Source of the DNA: Caulobacter vibrioides OR37
GTDB lineage: Bacteria; Pseudomonadota; Alphaproteobacteria; Caulobacterales; Caulobacteraceae
Direction of reading: 5' to 3'
Length of the DNA stretch: 64,000 nucleotides
Assembly (NCBI RefSeq): GCF_000372645.1
Contig: NZ_APMP01000011.1
Coordinates: 1-64,000 of the forward strand
Numbering within the stretch: the first letter of the stretch is position 1; each line of letters begins with the position of its first letter. The notes under the pieces are model-generated. The model had not been told where the DNA came from. It searched no databases and saw only the letters and a program-made list of their open reading frames with translations. The position numbers and the translations under genes are program-made. Shown in pieces: positions 1 through 9,380 of this stretch.

Positions 1-117
1 CACCACCTCGACCACCACAAGCGCCATGACGATGACGACGATGATCGCTATCGCCGCTACGGACGCTACGGCCACCAAAAGAAGAAGCGCTTCGACCTTT
101 TCGACATCTTCGACTGA
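1..117 (+). CDS. C-terminal end of a probable TFIIB-type zinc-ribbon protein (partial)
   Basis: The frame is open from base 1 and ends in TGA at 115-117, so only the last 38 residues are visible. They are a His/Asp-rich stretch, then Arg/Tyr/Gly, then [12 protein letters not shown] at the very end. Alphaproteobacterial zf-TFIIB proteins have such a charged low-complexity tail ending in a short Phe/Asp peptide and often lie beside htpX, which starts 8 bases downstream here. The zinc-binding cysteines would be outside the window, so the family call is an inference from tail and neighbour. Confidence 0.45.
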   Translation, partial: HHLDHHKRHDDDDDDRYRRYGRYGHQKKKRFDLFDIFD

Positions 118-125
118 TCACGATC

Positions 126-1046
126 ATGAATCACTTCAAGACCTATATGTTGCTGGCGGGCCTGACGGCGCTCTTCATGGGCGCGGGCTATCTGATCGGC
201 GGACCGACCGGGATGCTGATCGCCCTGGCCATCGCCGTGGCGCTGAACGCCTTCTCGTACTGGAACGCCGACAAGATCGTGCTGCGGACCTATGGCGCGG
301 TCGAGGTCGACGAGCGCCATCCCGAGCCGCTGGTCCGCGCCTACGCCGCCGACGTGGTCGAGATGGCCGCCAAGGCCGGTCTGCCGCGTCCGCGCGTGAT
401 GATCATTGACAGCGACCAGCCCAACGCCTTCGCCACCGGCCGGGACCCCGACCACGCGGCGGTCGCGGCGACCACGGGCCTGCTCTCCCTGCTGACCCGC
501 GACGAGATCCGCGGCGTGATGGCCCACGAGCTGGCCCACGTGAAGAACCGCGACACCTTGACCATGACGGTGACGGCCACCATCGCCGGCGCGATCTCGG
601 CCTTGGCCAATTTCGCCTTCTTCCTGGGCGGCTCGCGCGACGAGGAGCGGCCGGGCGGCGTGGTGGGCGCGATCGCCGTCGCCCTGCTGGCCCCGATCGC
701 CGCCATGCTGGTGCAGATGGCCATCAGCCGCGCCCGCGAGTACGAGGCCGACCGCGTCGGCGCGGGGATCGGCGGCGACCCCGCCGCCCTGGCCCGCGCC
801 CTCGAGAAGATCGAGGCCTATGCCCGGGGAGGCTATGTGAACTACGAGGCCGAGCGCAATCCGGCCACGGCGCACATGTTCATCATCAACCCGCTGAACG
901 GGAAGGGCGCCGACAGCCTGTTCTCCACCCACCCGGCCACTCACAACCGCGTCGAGGCCCTGATGCGCCTGGGCGTGGGGCAGGGAACGACGGCGCGGCG
1001 ACCGACGCCGGTCACGACGTCCGCCGGCGCGGGCCCCTGGGGCTGA
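126..1046 (+). CDS. htpX: Membrane zinc metalloprotease HtpX (M48B)
   Basis: 306 residues, the usual HtpX length. HtpX is an inner-membrane protease that degrades misfolded membrane proteins alongside FtsH. Two hydrophobic segments fill residues 7-43; the zinc motif HELAH is at 134-138; two further hydrophobic segments follow (about 147-175 and 178-203); the downstream REYEADRVG supplies the third ligand glutamate. A 'NPLNG...[16 protein letters not shown]' block near the C-terminus is typical of the family. The ATG at 126 follows the upstream stop by 8 bases, suggesting co-transcription with the zinc-ribbon gene. Confidence 0.93.
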   Translation: MNHFKTYMLLAGLTALFMGAGYLIGGPTGMLIALAIAVALNAFSYWNADKIVLRTYGAVEVDERHPEPLVRAYAADVVEMAAKAGLPRPRVMIIDSDQPNAFATGRDPDHAAVAATTGLLSLLTRDEIRGVMAHELAHVKNRDTLTMTVTATIAGAISALANFAFFLGGSRDEERPGGVVGAIAVALLAPIAAMLVQMAISRAREYEADRVGAGIGGDPAALARALEKIEAYARGGYVNYEAERNPATAHMFIINPLNGKGADSLFSTHPATHNRVEALMRLGVGQGTTARRPTPVTTSAGAGPWG

Positions 1047-1050
1047 CAAT

Positions 1051-2190
1051 CTAGGGCGAGATCGGCAGGATCGGGTTGTATTCCCAACCCCAGGGCTGGC
1101 CGGTCTCGCCCAGCGCCGCCTTGACGATCGCCGGGATGATCCGCTGGCCGACGCCGCTGTTTGTCAGCACGACGACGCAACGCTTGCTCCGCTCGACGCA
1201 GACCATTTGGTTGTCGGTGATGTCGTTATGGCCGCCCTTGTAGAAGACGCGGCCCTGCGGACCGTCATGGACGACCACCCCGATCCCAGCGCCCAGGCCG
1301 ATCTTGGCGTTTTCCGGGTTCGCCTTCAGGCCGAATGTCGGGAACTGATGGGCGCTGGCGATCGGCAGGCTGACCTTGATCCATTCCGACGCGCTCTTGG
1401 CCGAGAGCCCCCAGCCGGAGACCATCGCCGCCGACAGCTTGCCAAGATCGGTGATCGTGGTGTCCAGCGAGCCCGCCGCCTTGACCGACGAACGGTCGTC
1501 GTGCGGTTCCCACTGACCGTCCTCCTTGATCCCGTCGGCTAGGTCGCCGGCGAAGTCCGCGCGCCAGACCAGGCTCGAGCGGCTCATGCCCAAGGGCTGG
1601 AAAATCCGGCGATCGATCTCTTCGCCGACCTTCAGGCCGAGACCCTCTTCCAGCACGAACTGCATCAGGTTGATGCCTTCGCCGGAGTAGGCGTAGGCGG
1701 TTCCCGGGTCGAACTTGATGTCGAGCTTTTCGTCGCGGTTCAGCCAGCGGAAGTTCGGAAAGCCGGCCGAATGGGTCATCAGCATGCGCGGGGTGATCTT
1801 CCGCCAGCGCGGGTCGCCCGCCAGATCCGCGTACCTCGGATAGTCGGGCAGGGGCTTGGGCAGATAGTCGGCGATCGGCGTGTCGAGGTTCAGCTTGCCA
1901 TCGTCGACCAGCATCATCAGGTAGTAGGCGAAGGTCGCCTTGGTGATCGAGGCGGCATACATGATCGTGTGGGGCGTCAGCGGATCGCCCTTGGCGTCGC
2001 GCGCGCCCTTCGTGACGACGTGAACGAGCTGGCCGTTCTCGACGACGGCGACAGCGACCCCCGGGATCTTGCCCGCCAGCCTCAGCCGCTCGATCTCGGC
2101 GTCCAGTTGCCGATAGTCGGGCGACGCTATCGCGGGCGCGGCGATGGCGCTAACGACGGCCGCGGCGAGGAACACGGAACGAAGACACAT
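1051..2190 (-). CDS. Exported serine hydrolase, beta-lactamase class C / DAP-peptidase family
   Basis: 379 residues with a signal peptide (cleavage likely after about residue 22). The class C/penicillin-binding fold is indicated by SITK at 81-84 (nucleophile Ser and general-base Lys), a Tyr-Ser-Gly at 168-170 in the place of the usual YxN, and YKGGHND near residue 316 in the place of the HxG/KTG motif. Known relatives are esterases, D-aminopeptidases or beta-lactamase-like enzymes in the periplasm; the substrate cannot be read from sequence. It converges on htpX with 4 bases between stops, and its start is divergent from the small lipoprotein gene at 2270. Confidence 0.85.
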   Translation of the reverse strand: MCLRSVFLAAAVVSAIAAPAIASPDYRQLDAEIERLRLAGKIPGVAVAVVENGQLVHVVTKGARDAKGDPLTPHTIMYAASITKATFAYYLMMLVDDGKLNLDTPIADYLPKPLPDYPRYADLAGDPRWRKITPRMLMTHSAGFPNFRWLNRDEKLDIKFDPGTAYAYSGEGINLMQFVLEEGLGLKVGEEIDRRIFQPLGMSRSSLVWRADFAGDLADGIKEDGQWEPHDDRSSVKAAGSLDTTITDLGKLSAAMVSGWGLSAKSASEWIKVSLPIASAHQFPTFGLKANPENAKIGLGAGIGVVVHDGPQGRVFYKGGHNDITDNQMVCVERSKRCVVVLTNSGVGQRIIPAIVKAALGETGQPWGWEYNPILPISP

Positions 2191-2269
2191 AACAAACCCC
2201 CCAGAGGCTGGTCAGCGCGCCAGCGCTGGGCGATCTTCATCCGAACTTGAGCGGTTCGTACAGAGGTCG

Positions 2270-2650
2270 ATGAGCGTCGGTGTCTCCCGCAGAGGTTTTG
2301 TGTTGTCTGGGGCGGCGATGTCCTTGGCCGGCTGCGCGGCCGCGCCTGTCCGCCTCGCCGGCGCGCCGGCCGAGCACTGGCCGGGGCTTGAACCCTTGCT
2401 GGCGGTCGACGCCGGGGCCAGCGGGCTGACGCTGCGTGTGAGGTCGAACGGCTGCGCGGCGAAGGCCGACTTCGTCTTCCGCGTCGATCGTCAGGCCGGC
2501 CAAGCGGTGGTCGCCTTCGCCCGACGGCGGCTGGAGACCTGCAAGGGGACGCCAAGCGCGGCGGATCTGGCTTTCAGCTACGAAGAGCTTGGGCTCACGC
2601 GCGCCGACCGGATCGTCATCGCCAATCCGGTGCTCAGGCCTTCGGCGTGA
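2270..2650 (+). CDS. Small putative lipoprotein, unknown function
   Basis: 126 residues. An upstream start at 2144 exists, but the ATG at 2270 gives a clean export signal: SRRGFVLSGAAMSLAGCAAA has a double-arginine n-region, a hydrophobic core and the lipobox LAGC. The lipidated Cys would be residue 22. The rest (two more Cys, short beta-like segments) matches no family I recognise. The 3' end overlaps the convergent thioesterase gene by 17 bases. Confidence 0.65.
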   Translation: MSVGVSRRGFVLSGAAMSLAGCAAAPVRLAGAPAEHWPGLEPLLAVDAGASGLTLRVRSNGCAAKADFVFRVDRQAGQAVVAFARRRLETCKGTPSAADLAFSYEELGLTRADRIVIANPVLRPSA

Positions 2651-3050
2651 ACCGTTCGACCATCCAGGGCAGCACCCGCGCGGGCCGCTTGGCGGCGATG
2701 TCGATCAGCACCCAGTCGGTGCGGCTCTGGGCGCACATCTCGCCGTCGGGGCCGTCGATCCGGGCGTAGCGCTCGAAGCGCGGGCCCTTCAGTTCGCCGA
2801 CCCAGGTGTAGCCGGTGGCGGTCTCGCCCGGCAGCAGCTCGCGGCGGTAATCGACCTCGTGGCGGCGGCAGACCCAGGTCCAGGGCGCGCGCTGTTCGTC
2901 GCTGGTCCAGGCTTCCCAATGGGCGATGGCCAGGTCCTGGATCCAGGATAGATAGACGACGTTGTTGACGTGCCCGTTGGCGTCGATGTCCGACGCCTTG
3001 GGCTGGAAGGTCAGGGAGAAGGCGTCGCGTGGCGGCTCGAAGAGCTTCAC
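2634..3050 (-). CDS. Acyl-CoA thioesterase, 4HBT hotdog family
   Basis: 138 residues, the length of a single hotdog domain. The segment [19 protein letters not shown] is the hallmark 4HBT loop and helix, with Asp/Asn-Gly-His-Val-Asn-Asn as in YbgC/FadM-like enzymes, which hydrolyse acyl-CoA thioesters in the cytoplasm. The GTG start at 3050 overlaps the grxD stop by 3 bases (the two stop/start codons interlock), so it is translated after grxD in the same transcript. The acyl substrate is unknown. Confidence 0.85.
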   Translation of the reverse strand: MKLFEPPRDAFSLTFQPKASDIDANGHVNNVVYLSWIQDLAIAHWEAWTSDEQRAPWTWVCRRHEVDYRRELLPGETATGYTWVGELKGPRFERYARIDGPDGEMCAQSRTDWVLIDIAAKRPARVLPWMVERFTPKA

Positions 3051-3388
3051 GCGGCCAGGACGCCCTGTTCGATCAGGAACGTCTTCAGCTCGCCGGACTG
3101 GAACATCTCGCGGACGATGTCGCTGCCGCCGACGAATTCGCCCTTCACATAGAGCTGCGGAATGGTCGGCCAGTCGGTGAAGGTCTTGATCCCCTGGCGC
3201 AGCTCGTCGTCCTGCAGCACGTCGACGCCGATGAACTCGACGCCCAGGTGGTCGAGGATCTGGACGACGACCGACGAGAAGCCGCAGCGCGGCTGGTCCG
3301 GCACGCCCTTCATGAACACCACGACCGGATGTTCGGCCACGGTCTTGGCGATGAAGTCGAGGGCGGGGGAGGAGGCGACGTCGGTCAT
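3047..3388 (-). CDS. grxD: Monothiol glutaredoxin Grx4/GrxD
   Basis: 113 residues. The CGFS active site sits in [34 protein letters not shown] carries the cis-Pro and glutathione-binding Gly-Gly-Ser-Asp. Grx4 proteins carry and transfer [2Fe-2S] clusters and work with BolA in iron sensing and Fe-S repair. bolA is two genes upstream on the same strand (starting at 4594), which supports that partnership. An aldo/keto-reductase-like gene lies between them. Confidence 0.93.
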   Translation of the reverse strand: MTDVASSPALDFIAKTVAEHPVVVFMKGVPDQPRCGFSSVVVQILDHLGVEFIGVDVLQDDELRQGIKTFTDWPTIPQLYVKGEFVGGSDIVREMFQSGELKTFLIEQGVLAA

Positions 3389-3462
3389 GGAAATACGGAT
3401 CCCTGGCGGAAGCCTTCAGCTAGGCGCCAGAAACCCCGGGGTCAAGTGCGGCGCGGAGACGC

Positions 3463-4353
3463 TCAGTCGCGGCCGGCGGCCTTCTCGCGTTCCTGGGCGG
3501 AAAAGCGGGCCATCTCGATCTGGGCGCAGACGCCATTGGGCAGGTCGCGCTCGACCACGGCCGCCAGGCGTTCGACCTCGGCCGGCCGGTCGGCGGTGAT
3601 CCGCACGGTGGCCAGCGACGGCTCGGTCAGGGCGTAGCCGAGGCAGATTTCCTCGCCGCTCCAGCCGGGCGTGCCGTGCAGGAACTCGTAGCCGCCGACA
3701 TCGGCCAGCGGGTCGGTGCGGCGTCGCCACAGCGAGGGCTTGCGCGGGGCGCTCTCGCCGCCCTCGCGCAGGGCCTGTGGCCAGAAGTCCTCGCCGATGA
3801 CGGCGTAGTCGGCCTGGGCGGCGCTGCGGATGCGGTGGCGTTCGGCCCAGCCGGACGACAGGTTGAACGGCGAGGAGATCGCCGTGACCATGCCGTTCCG
3901 CATCAGGCTGGGGTCGATGTCGCCTCGGCTGGCTATGCCCAGGCCTCTGACGGCGCGGCTCTGGTGCAGCGAGCGCAAGCCCGCCTCGAACGCGGGGGCG
4001 AGGCGCGGGGCTCGCGGGTCGTTGATCAGCACCAAGTCGAGATAGTCCAACCCTAGGCCTTCGAACGCCCCGCCGACCAGGCGCTCGATGGTCTGGTGGT
4101 CCATGGCGGTCCCGTCGTCGCGCACGCGCCAGGTCAAAAACAGCAGTCGGCGCTCGACCGAGGCGAAGGCCTCGCCCAGGCCGGCGAGCATCGCGGGCGA
4201 CTCACCCTCGACCTGGAAACTGTTGATGCCGCATTCCAGCGCGGTGAAGACGAGGTCGCGCCAGTCGCTGGCGCGCGGGGATTCGCTATCGACCAGGCGC
4301 AGGGTCAGCGCCGAGACCGCCATGTCCGTGGTTCCGAAGGGACGATAGCGCAC
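3463..4353 (-). CDS. Aldo/keto reductase-fold protein lacking the catalytic tetrad
   Basis: 296 residues. The N-terminus [15 protein letters not shown], the segment [10 protein letters not shown] and [13 protein letters not shown] align with the beta1, beta2 and beta4 regions of aldo/keto reductases. In active enzymes these regions carry Asp and Tyr (FDTAxxYG), Lys and His (xLIHWP). Here they read [10 protein letters not shown] and LINDP, so Asp, Tyr and His are not conserved, and I find no clear Lys in LLFLTWRV. It is probably not a normal NADPH oxidoreductase. GTG start at 4353, 10 bases after the bolA stop; it lies between bolA and grxD on the same strand. Confidence 0.7.
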   Translation of the reverse strand: MRYRPFGTTDMAVSALTLRLVDSESPRASDWRDLVFTALECGINSFQVEGESPAMLAGLGEAFASVERRLLFLTWRVRDDGTAMDHQTIERLVGGAFEGLGLDYLDLVLINDPRAPRLAPAFEAGLRSLHQSRAVRGLGIASRGDIDPSLMRNGMVTAISSPFNLSSGWAERHRIRSAAQADYAVIGEDFWPQALREGGESAPRKPSLWRRRTDPLADVGGYEFLHGTPGWSGEEICLGYALTEPSLATVRITADRPAEVERLAAVVERDLPNGVCAQIEMARFSAQEREKAAGRD

Positions 4354-4363
4354 CCGTCGGCTC

Positions 4364-4594
4364 CTATTCGGCGGGGGCGGCGGTTTCGAGCGCCAGGGCG
4401 TGCAGCGTCCCCCCCAGCACGTCGGCCAGCGCCTTGTTGACTAGTTGATGCTGGCGCACGCGCGGCAGGCCCTTGAAGGCCGGCGAGACGATGCGCGCCT
4501 TCCAGTGGTCGTTGTCGCCGGCCAGATCGGTCAGCACGATCTCGGAGTCGGGAAAGGCCGCGGCGAGGCGGGCCTCGAGTTCGGCGTGTGACAT
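4364..4594 (-). CDS. bolA: BolA family protein
   Basis: 76 residues from the ATG at 4594; the longer reading frame to 4729 has a non-BolA N-terminus, so I take the internal start. [22 protein letters not shown] begins the fold, and [18 protein letters not shown] is the family's conserved helix, with the invariant His of the RxxHQxVxxxL motif that ligates the [2Fe-2S] cluster in Grx-BolA complexes. The length is typical. First gene of the bolA/AKR-like/grxD/thioesterase run. Confidence 0.9.
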   Translation of the reverse strand: MSHAELEARLAAAFPDSEIVLTDLAGDNDHWKARIVSPAFKGLPRVRQHQLVNKALADVLGGTLHALALETAAPAE

Positions 4595-4743
4595 GGGCAC
4601 GGGGGACGCTCCGATCCTTCGACGGCCAATTTGGCCTGGATTTCTTAAGAACAGACATATGCACGCTGTGCGCGAGCGACGTTCGTCGCGCGACGCCTCG
4701 GATTTAATTGAAATGTCCGTCCAACGCACGGCATGTAGGCGCC

Positions 4744-5676
4744 ATGACCCATAAATCTCGCGCCATCTTCCTGGCGGCCGCCCTCGTCGTGCTGGCGAGC
4801 GCCGCGTCCGCCTTCGCAGCGCCGGGCGACAAGGCTCTCGACGACGTCCGCGTCCTGTCGGCCGACGACATGCAAGGCCGGGCGCCCGGCACGCCGGGGT
4901 CGGAGAAGGCCCGGGCCTACATCCTGTCGCGCTTCGCCGAGATCGGCGTCGCGCCGATCGGCGCGAGCTTCGAGCAGCCGTTCGAGTTCGCCAAGCGCGA
5001 CGGGACTAATATCAGGGGCGTCAACCTGGTGGCGCGGATCAAGGGGACCGTCGGCGGCAAGGCGATGGTCGTCTCGGCCCATTACGACCATCTGGGCGTC
5101 CGCAACGGCGAGATCTACAACGGCGCCGACGACAACGCCTCGGGCGTGGCGGGCCTGCTGGCCGTGGCCGAGGCGTTCAAGGCCCATCCGCCCAAGCACG
5201 ACGTGATCCTGGCGGTGGTCGACGCCGAGGAAAGCGGCTTGCGCGGCGCGCGCGCCTTCGTCGCCGCGCCGCCGATCCCGCTGAGCGGCGTGGCGCTGGA
5301 CGTAAATTTCGACATGCTGAGCAAGAATCCGAAGAACGAGCTCTATGTCGCCGGGGCGACGCCGTTCCCGTTCCTCAAGCCGGTGCTGGACGCGGTCGCC
5401 GCCAAGGCCCCGGTCTCGCTGAAGCAGGGGCACGACACCGACGCGGCCGGCAAGCAGAACAACTGGACCAACCAGTCCGACCACTATGCCTTCGGTGAGA
5501 AGGGCGTGCCCTGGGTCTATTTCGGGGTCGAGGACCACCCCGAATACCACAAGCCCACCGACGATTTCGCCACCGTGCCGAAGGACTTCTTCAAACGCTC
5601 CGTGGCGACGGTGGTCGAGGCCAGCCTGGCGTTCGATCGCGACCTGGACCAGATCGCCAAGGCGTCAGGTCGCTAG
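4744..5676 (+). CDS. Exported M28 family zinc aminopeptidase
   Basis: 310 residues from the ATG at 4744, which opens a clear signal peptide ending near SAFAA (residue 26). Metal ligands are visible as SAHYDHLG (His113), NGADDNASG (Asp129/130), DAEESG (Glu162 catalytic, Glu163), VNFDML, and a late HPEYHKPTDD. M28 enzymes release N-terminal amino acids in the periplasm using two zinc ions. It is divergent from bolA and converges with purL. A second, larger M28 peptidase is at 32169, inside the division cluster. Confidence 0.88.
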   Translation: MTHKSRAIFLAAALVVLASAASAFAAPGDKALDDVRVLSADDMQGRAPGTPGSEKARAYILSRFAEIGVAPIGASFEQPFEFAKRDGTNIRGVNLVARIKGTVGGKAMVVSAHYDHLGVRNGEIYNGADDNASGVAGLLAVAEAFKAHPPKHDVILAVVDAEESGLRGARAFVAAPPIPLSGVALDVNFDMLSKNPKNELYVAGATPFPFLKPVLDAVAAKAPVSLKQGHDTDAAGKQNNWTNQSDHYAFGEKGVPWVYFGVEDHPEYHKPTDDFATVPKDFFKRSVATVVEASLAFDRDLDQIAKASGR

Positions 5677-5689
5677 AGCCCGGCGAAGG

Positions 5690-5711
5690 GGCCCGGCGAC
5701 GCCGCCGGGCC
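5690..5711. terminator. GC-rich hairpin between convergent M28 and purL genes
   Basis: GGCCCGGCG (5690-5698) pairs perfectly with CGCCGGGCC (5703-5711) over a 4-base loop. There is no T-run on either strand, so it could be a bidirectional Rho-independent-like barrier, but weakly supported. Confidence 0.35.
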
Positions 5712-5721
5712 AGCGCCGGGA

Positions 5722-7929
<2,208 letters not shown>

Positions 7930-7983
7930 GGGCGCGCCTTCTAACCCGGTCGGTCAGATTCCGCTACAGCCAGTCGGCGCCGG

Positions 7984-8253
7984 TCAGGACTTCTGGCTGG
8001 CGCGCGCCTGCTCCAGCGCTTTTGTGTACTCGACCTGGCCCTTGGCGATCCAGCGGTCGATGACGGCGCCGCCCTTGGTGACCGAGCCCACCCGCAGCGA
8101 AACGCCCAGCACCATGCCGCCAAACAGGGCCAGCAGGGCGATGACCACGCGCGACAGGGCGCTGGCCAGACCGCTCTGGCGCTTGCGGCGCCTGGCCCAG
8201 ACGGGCACGCCGCTGACATAGGTCTCTGGAAACCGAATTTCGGCGTCGGCCAT
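7984..8253 (-). CDS. Small single-pass membrane protein, unknown
   Basis: 89 residues from the ATG at 8253; the longer frame upstream is antisense to the cyclophilin and is discarded. A basic stretch (WARRRKRQ) precedes one membrane helix at about residues 33-53, then a soluble tail ending in a charged helix (KGQVEYTKALEQARASQKS). No family recognised. It precedes purL by about 54 bases on the same strand and is divergent from the cyclophilin gene. Confidence 0.6.
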   Translation of the reverse strand: MADAEIRFPETYVSGVPVWARRRKRQSGLASALSRVVIALLALFGGMVLGVSLRVGSVTKGGAVIDRWIAKGQVEYTKALEQARASQKS

Positions 8254-8451
8254 GACGTCGCAATTACGCGGCCTCGATGACCTCGACGGCCGCGCCCCCC
8301 ACCTTTTGCTTTGCAAGCACGTTAGAGCCGTGAAAGCCGCCTTCCAGCGCACTCCCCTGGGCCGCGATACGTCTTGCCGTTTCTCCCCTGCGCGGCGAAA
8401 GCTTTTTGCGCGCGGCGGCGCCATGCTGGCTGAATGTTTCGGGAGGATTCG

Positions 8452-9063
8452 ATGATCCAACGCCTTGATCGCCGCGCCCTGGTCGCCGGCCTGGCCGCCG
8501 TCCCGCTGGGCGCCGCCGGCCGAAAGCCGCGCGAGGTTCGCGTTCGGCTGGTCACCGAGAAGGGGACGATCGTCCTGGCGCTCTATCCCGACCAGGCCCC
8601 GATTACCGTCGCCAATTTCCTGGCCTATGCCGACCAGGGACTGATGAAGGGCGGGACCTTCTATCGGACGGTCTCGCCCAGGAACGACAACAACCCGGCC
8701 ACCATCAGCGTCATCCAGGGCGGACTCGGCGACGCCGGCGCGCATCTGCCGCCGATCGCCCACGAGACGACAAAAGCCACGGGCCTGCGCCATGTCGACG
8801 GAACGATCTCGATGGCGCGCGACAAGCCGGGCTCGGCCACCTCGGAGTTCTTCATCTGCCTGGGCGACAATCCCGCCCTCGACTACGGCGGCGCGCGCAA
8901 CAAGGACGGCCAGGGCTTCGCGGCCTTCGGGCGGGTGGTCGAGGGCATGGACGTGGTCCGCGCCATTCACGACGCGCCGACGATCAGCCAGGCCGACGAT
9001 CCCTACATGAAGGGGCAGATCATCGAGAAACCCGTGAAAATCCTTGAGCTTAGCCGGAAATAA
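8452..9063 (+). CDS. Exported cyclophilin-type peptidyl-prolyl isomerase
   Basis: 203 residues. The start at 8452 has a good ribosome site (GGGAGG ending 6 bases upstream). RRALVAGLAAVPLGAAG looks like an export signal, possibly twin-arginine (DRRAL). The cyclophilin fold is shown by TEKGTIVLALYPDQAPITVANF, GGTFYRTV, GTISMARDKPGSATSEFFIC and FGRVVEGMDVV. It would catalyse prolyl isomerisation in the periplasm. The stress-type promoter of the next small gene begins 15 bases after its stop. Confidence 0.88.
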   Translation: MIQRLDRRALVAGLAAVPLGAAGRKPREVRVRLVTEKGTIVLALYPDQAPITVANFLAYADQGLMKGGTFYRTVSPRNDNNPATISVIQGGLGDAGAHLPPIAHETTKATGLRHVDGTISMARDKPGSATSEFFICLGDNPALDYGGARNKDGQGFAAFGRVVEGMDVVRAIHDAPTISQADDPYMKGQIIEKPVKILELSRK

Positions 9064-9078
9064 GGCGGCTTGGCCGGA

Positions 9079-9103
9079 GGAACGGCGCGAGTCCGGGGCC
9101 GTT
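9079..9103 (+). promoter_or_regulatory. EcfG/SigT-type general stress promoter
   Basis: GGAAC at 9079-9083 and CGTT at 9100-9103 are separated by exactly 16 bases. This is the consensus for the alphaproteobacterial general stress sigma factor (SigT in Caulobacter). It lies between the cyclophilin stop and the Q-rich gene start at 9150, in the right orientation, predicting a start site near 9110. A GANTC sequence (GAGTC, 9089-9093) lies inside the spacer. Confidence 0.7.
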
Positions 9104-9149
9104 TTATCCCCGTGCGTCTCGAGCGCGCTGTGCAAAAGGAGTAGGCCCG

Positions 9150-9314
9150 ATGGCTGAGCAGAACCGTAATCCGCAACAGCAACCGCAAGACCAGCAGCGT
9201 CAAGCGCCCGGCCAGCAGCAACAGCAAGGCCAGCCCAAGCCGAACGAGCAAGGCCGCAACCCAGGCGGCCAGGCCAACCAGCAGGACGAAAACGTCAGGC
9301 GCGGCGACCGCTGA
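9150..9314 (+). CDS. 54-residue Q/N-rich, probably disordered protein
   Basis: ATG at 9150 with AAAAGGAG ending 7 bases upstream; TGA at 9312-9314. About one residue in three is Gln, the rest mainly Asn, Pro, Gly, Arg and Asp (runs such as QQQPQDQQRQ and GQQQQGQ), with no hydrophobic residues to form a core. It has no domain I recognise. Its gene is a self-contained unit: EcfG-type promoter, ribosome site, short frame and a strong intrinsic terminator. A role in stress survival is inferred from the promoter only. Confidence 0.75.
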   Translation: MAEQNRNPQQQPQDQQRQAPGQQQQQGQPKPNEQGRNPGGQANQQDENVRRGDR

Positions 9315-9340
9315 CCGTCAGACATTCTCTCCGTAGTGGA

Positions 9341-9369
9341 AGGGCCGGCGATCACCCGCCGGCCCTTTT
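9341..9369 (+). terminator. Intrinsic terminator of the Q-rich gene
   Basis: AGGGCCGGCG (9341-9350) pairs perfectly with CGCCGGCCCT (9357-9366) over a 6-base loop, followed by TTTT. It lies 27 bases after the Q-rich stop and 12 before the convergent CocE-like stop. Confidence 0.85.
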
Positions 9370-9380
9370 GTCGTTTGATC

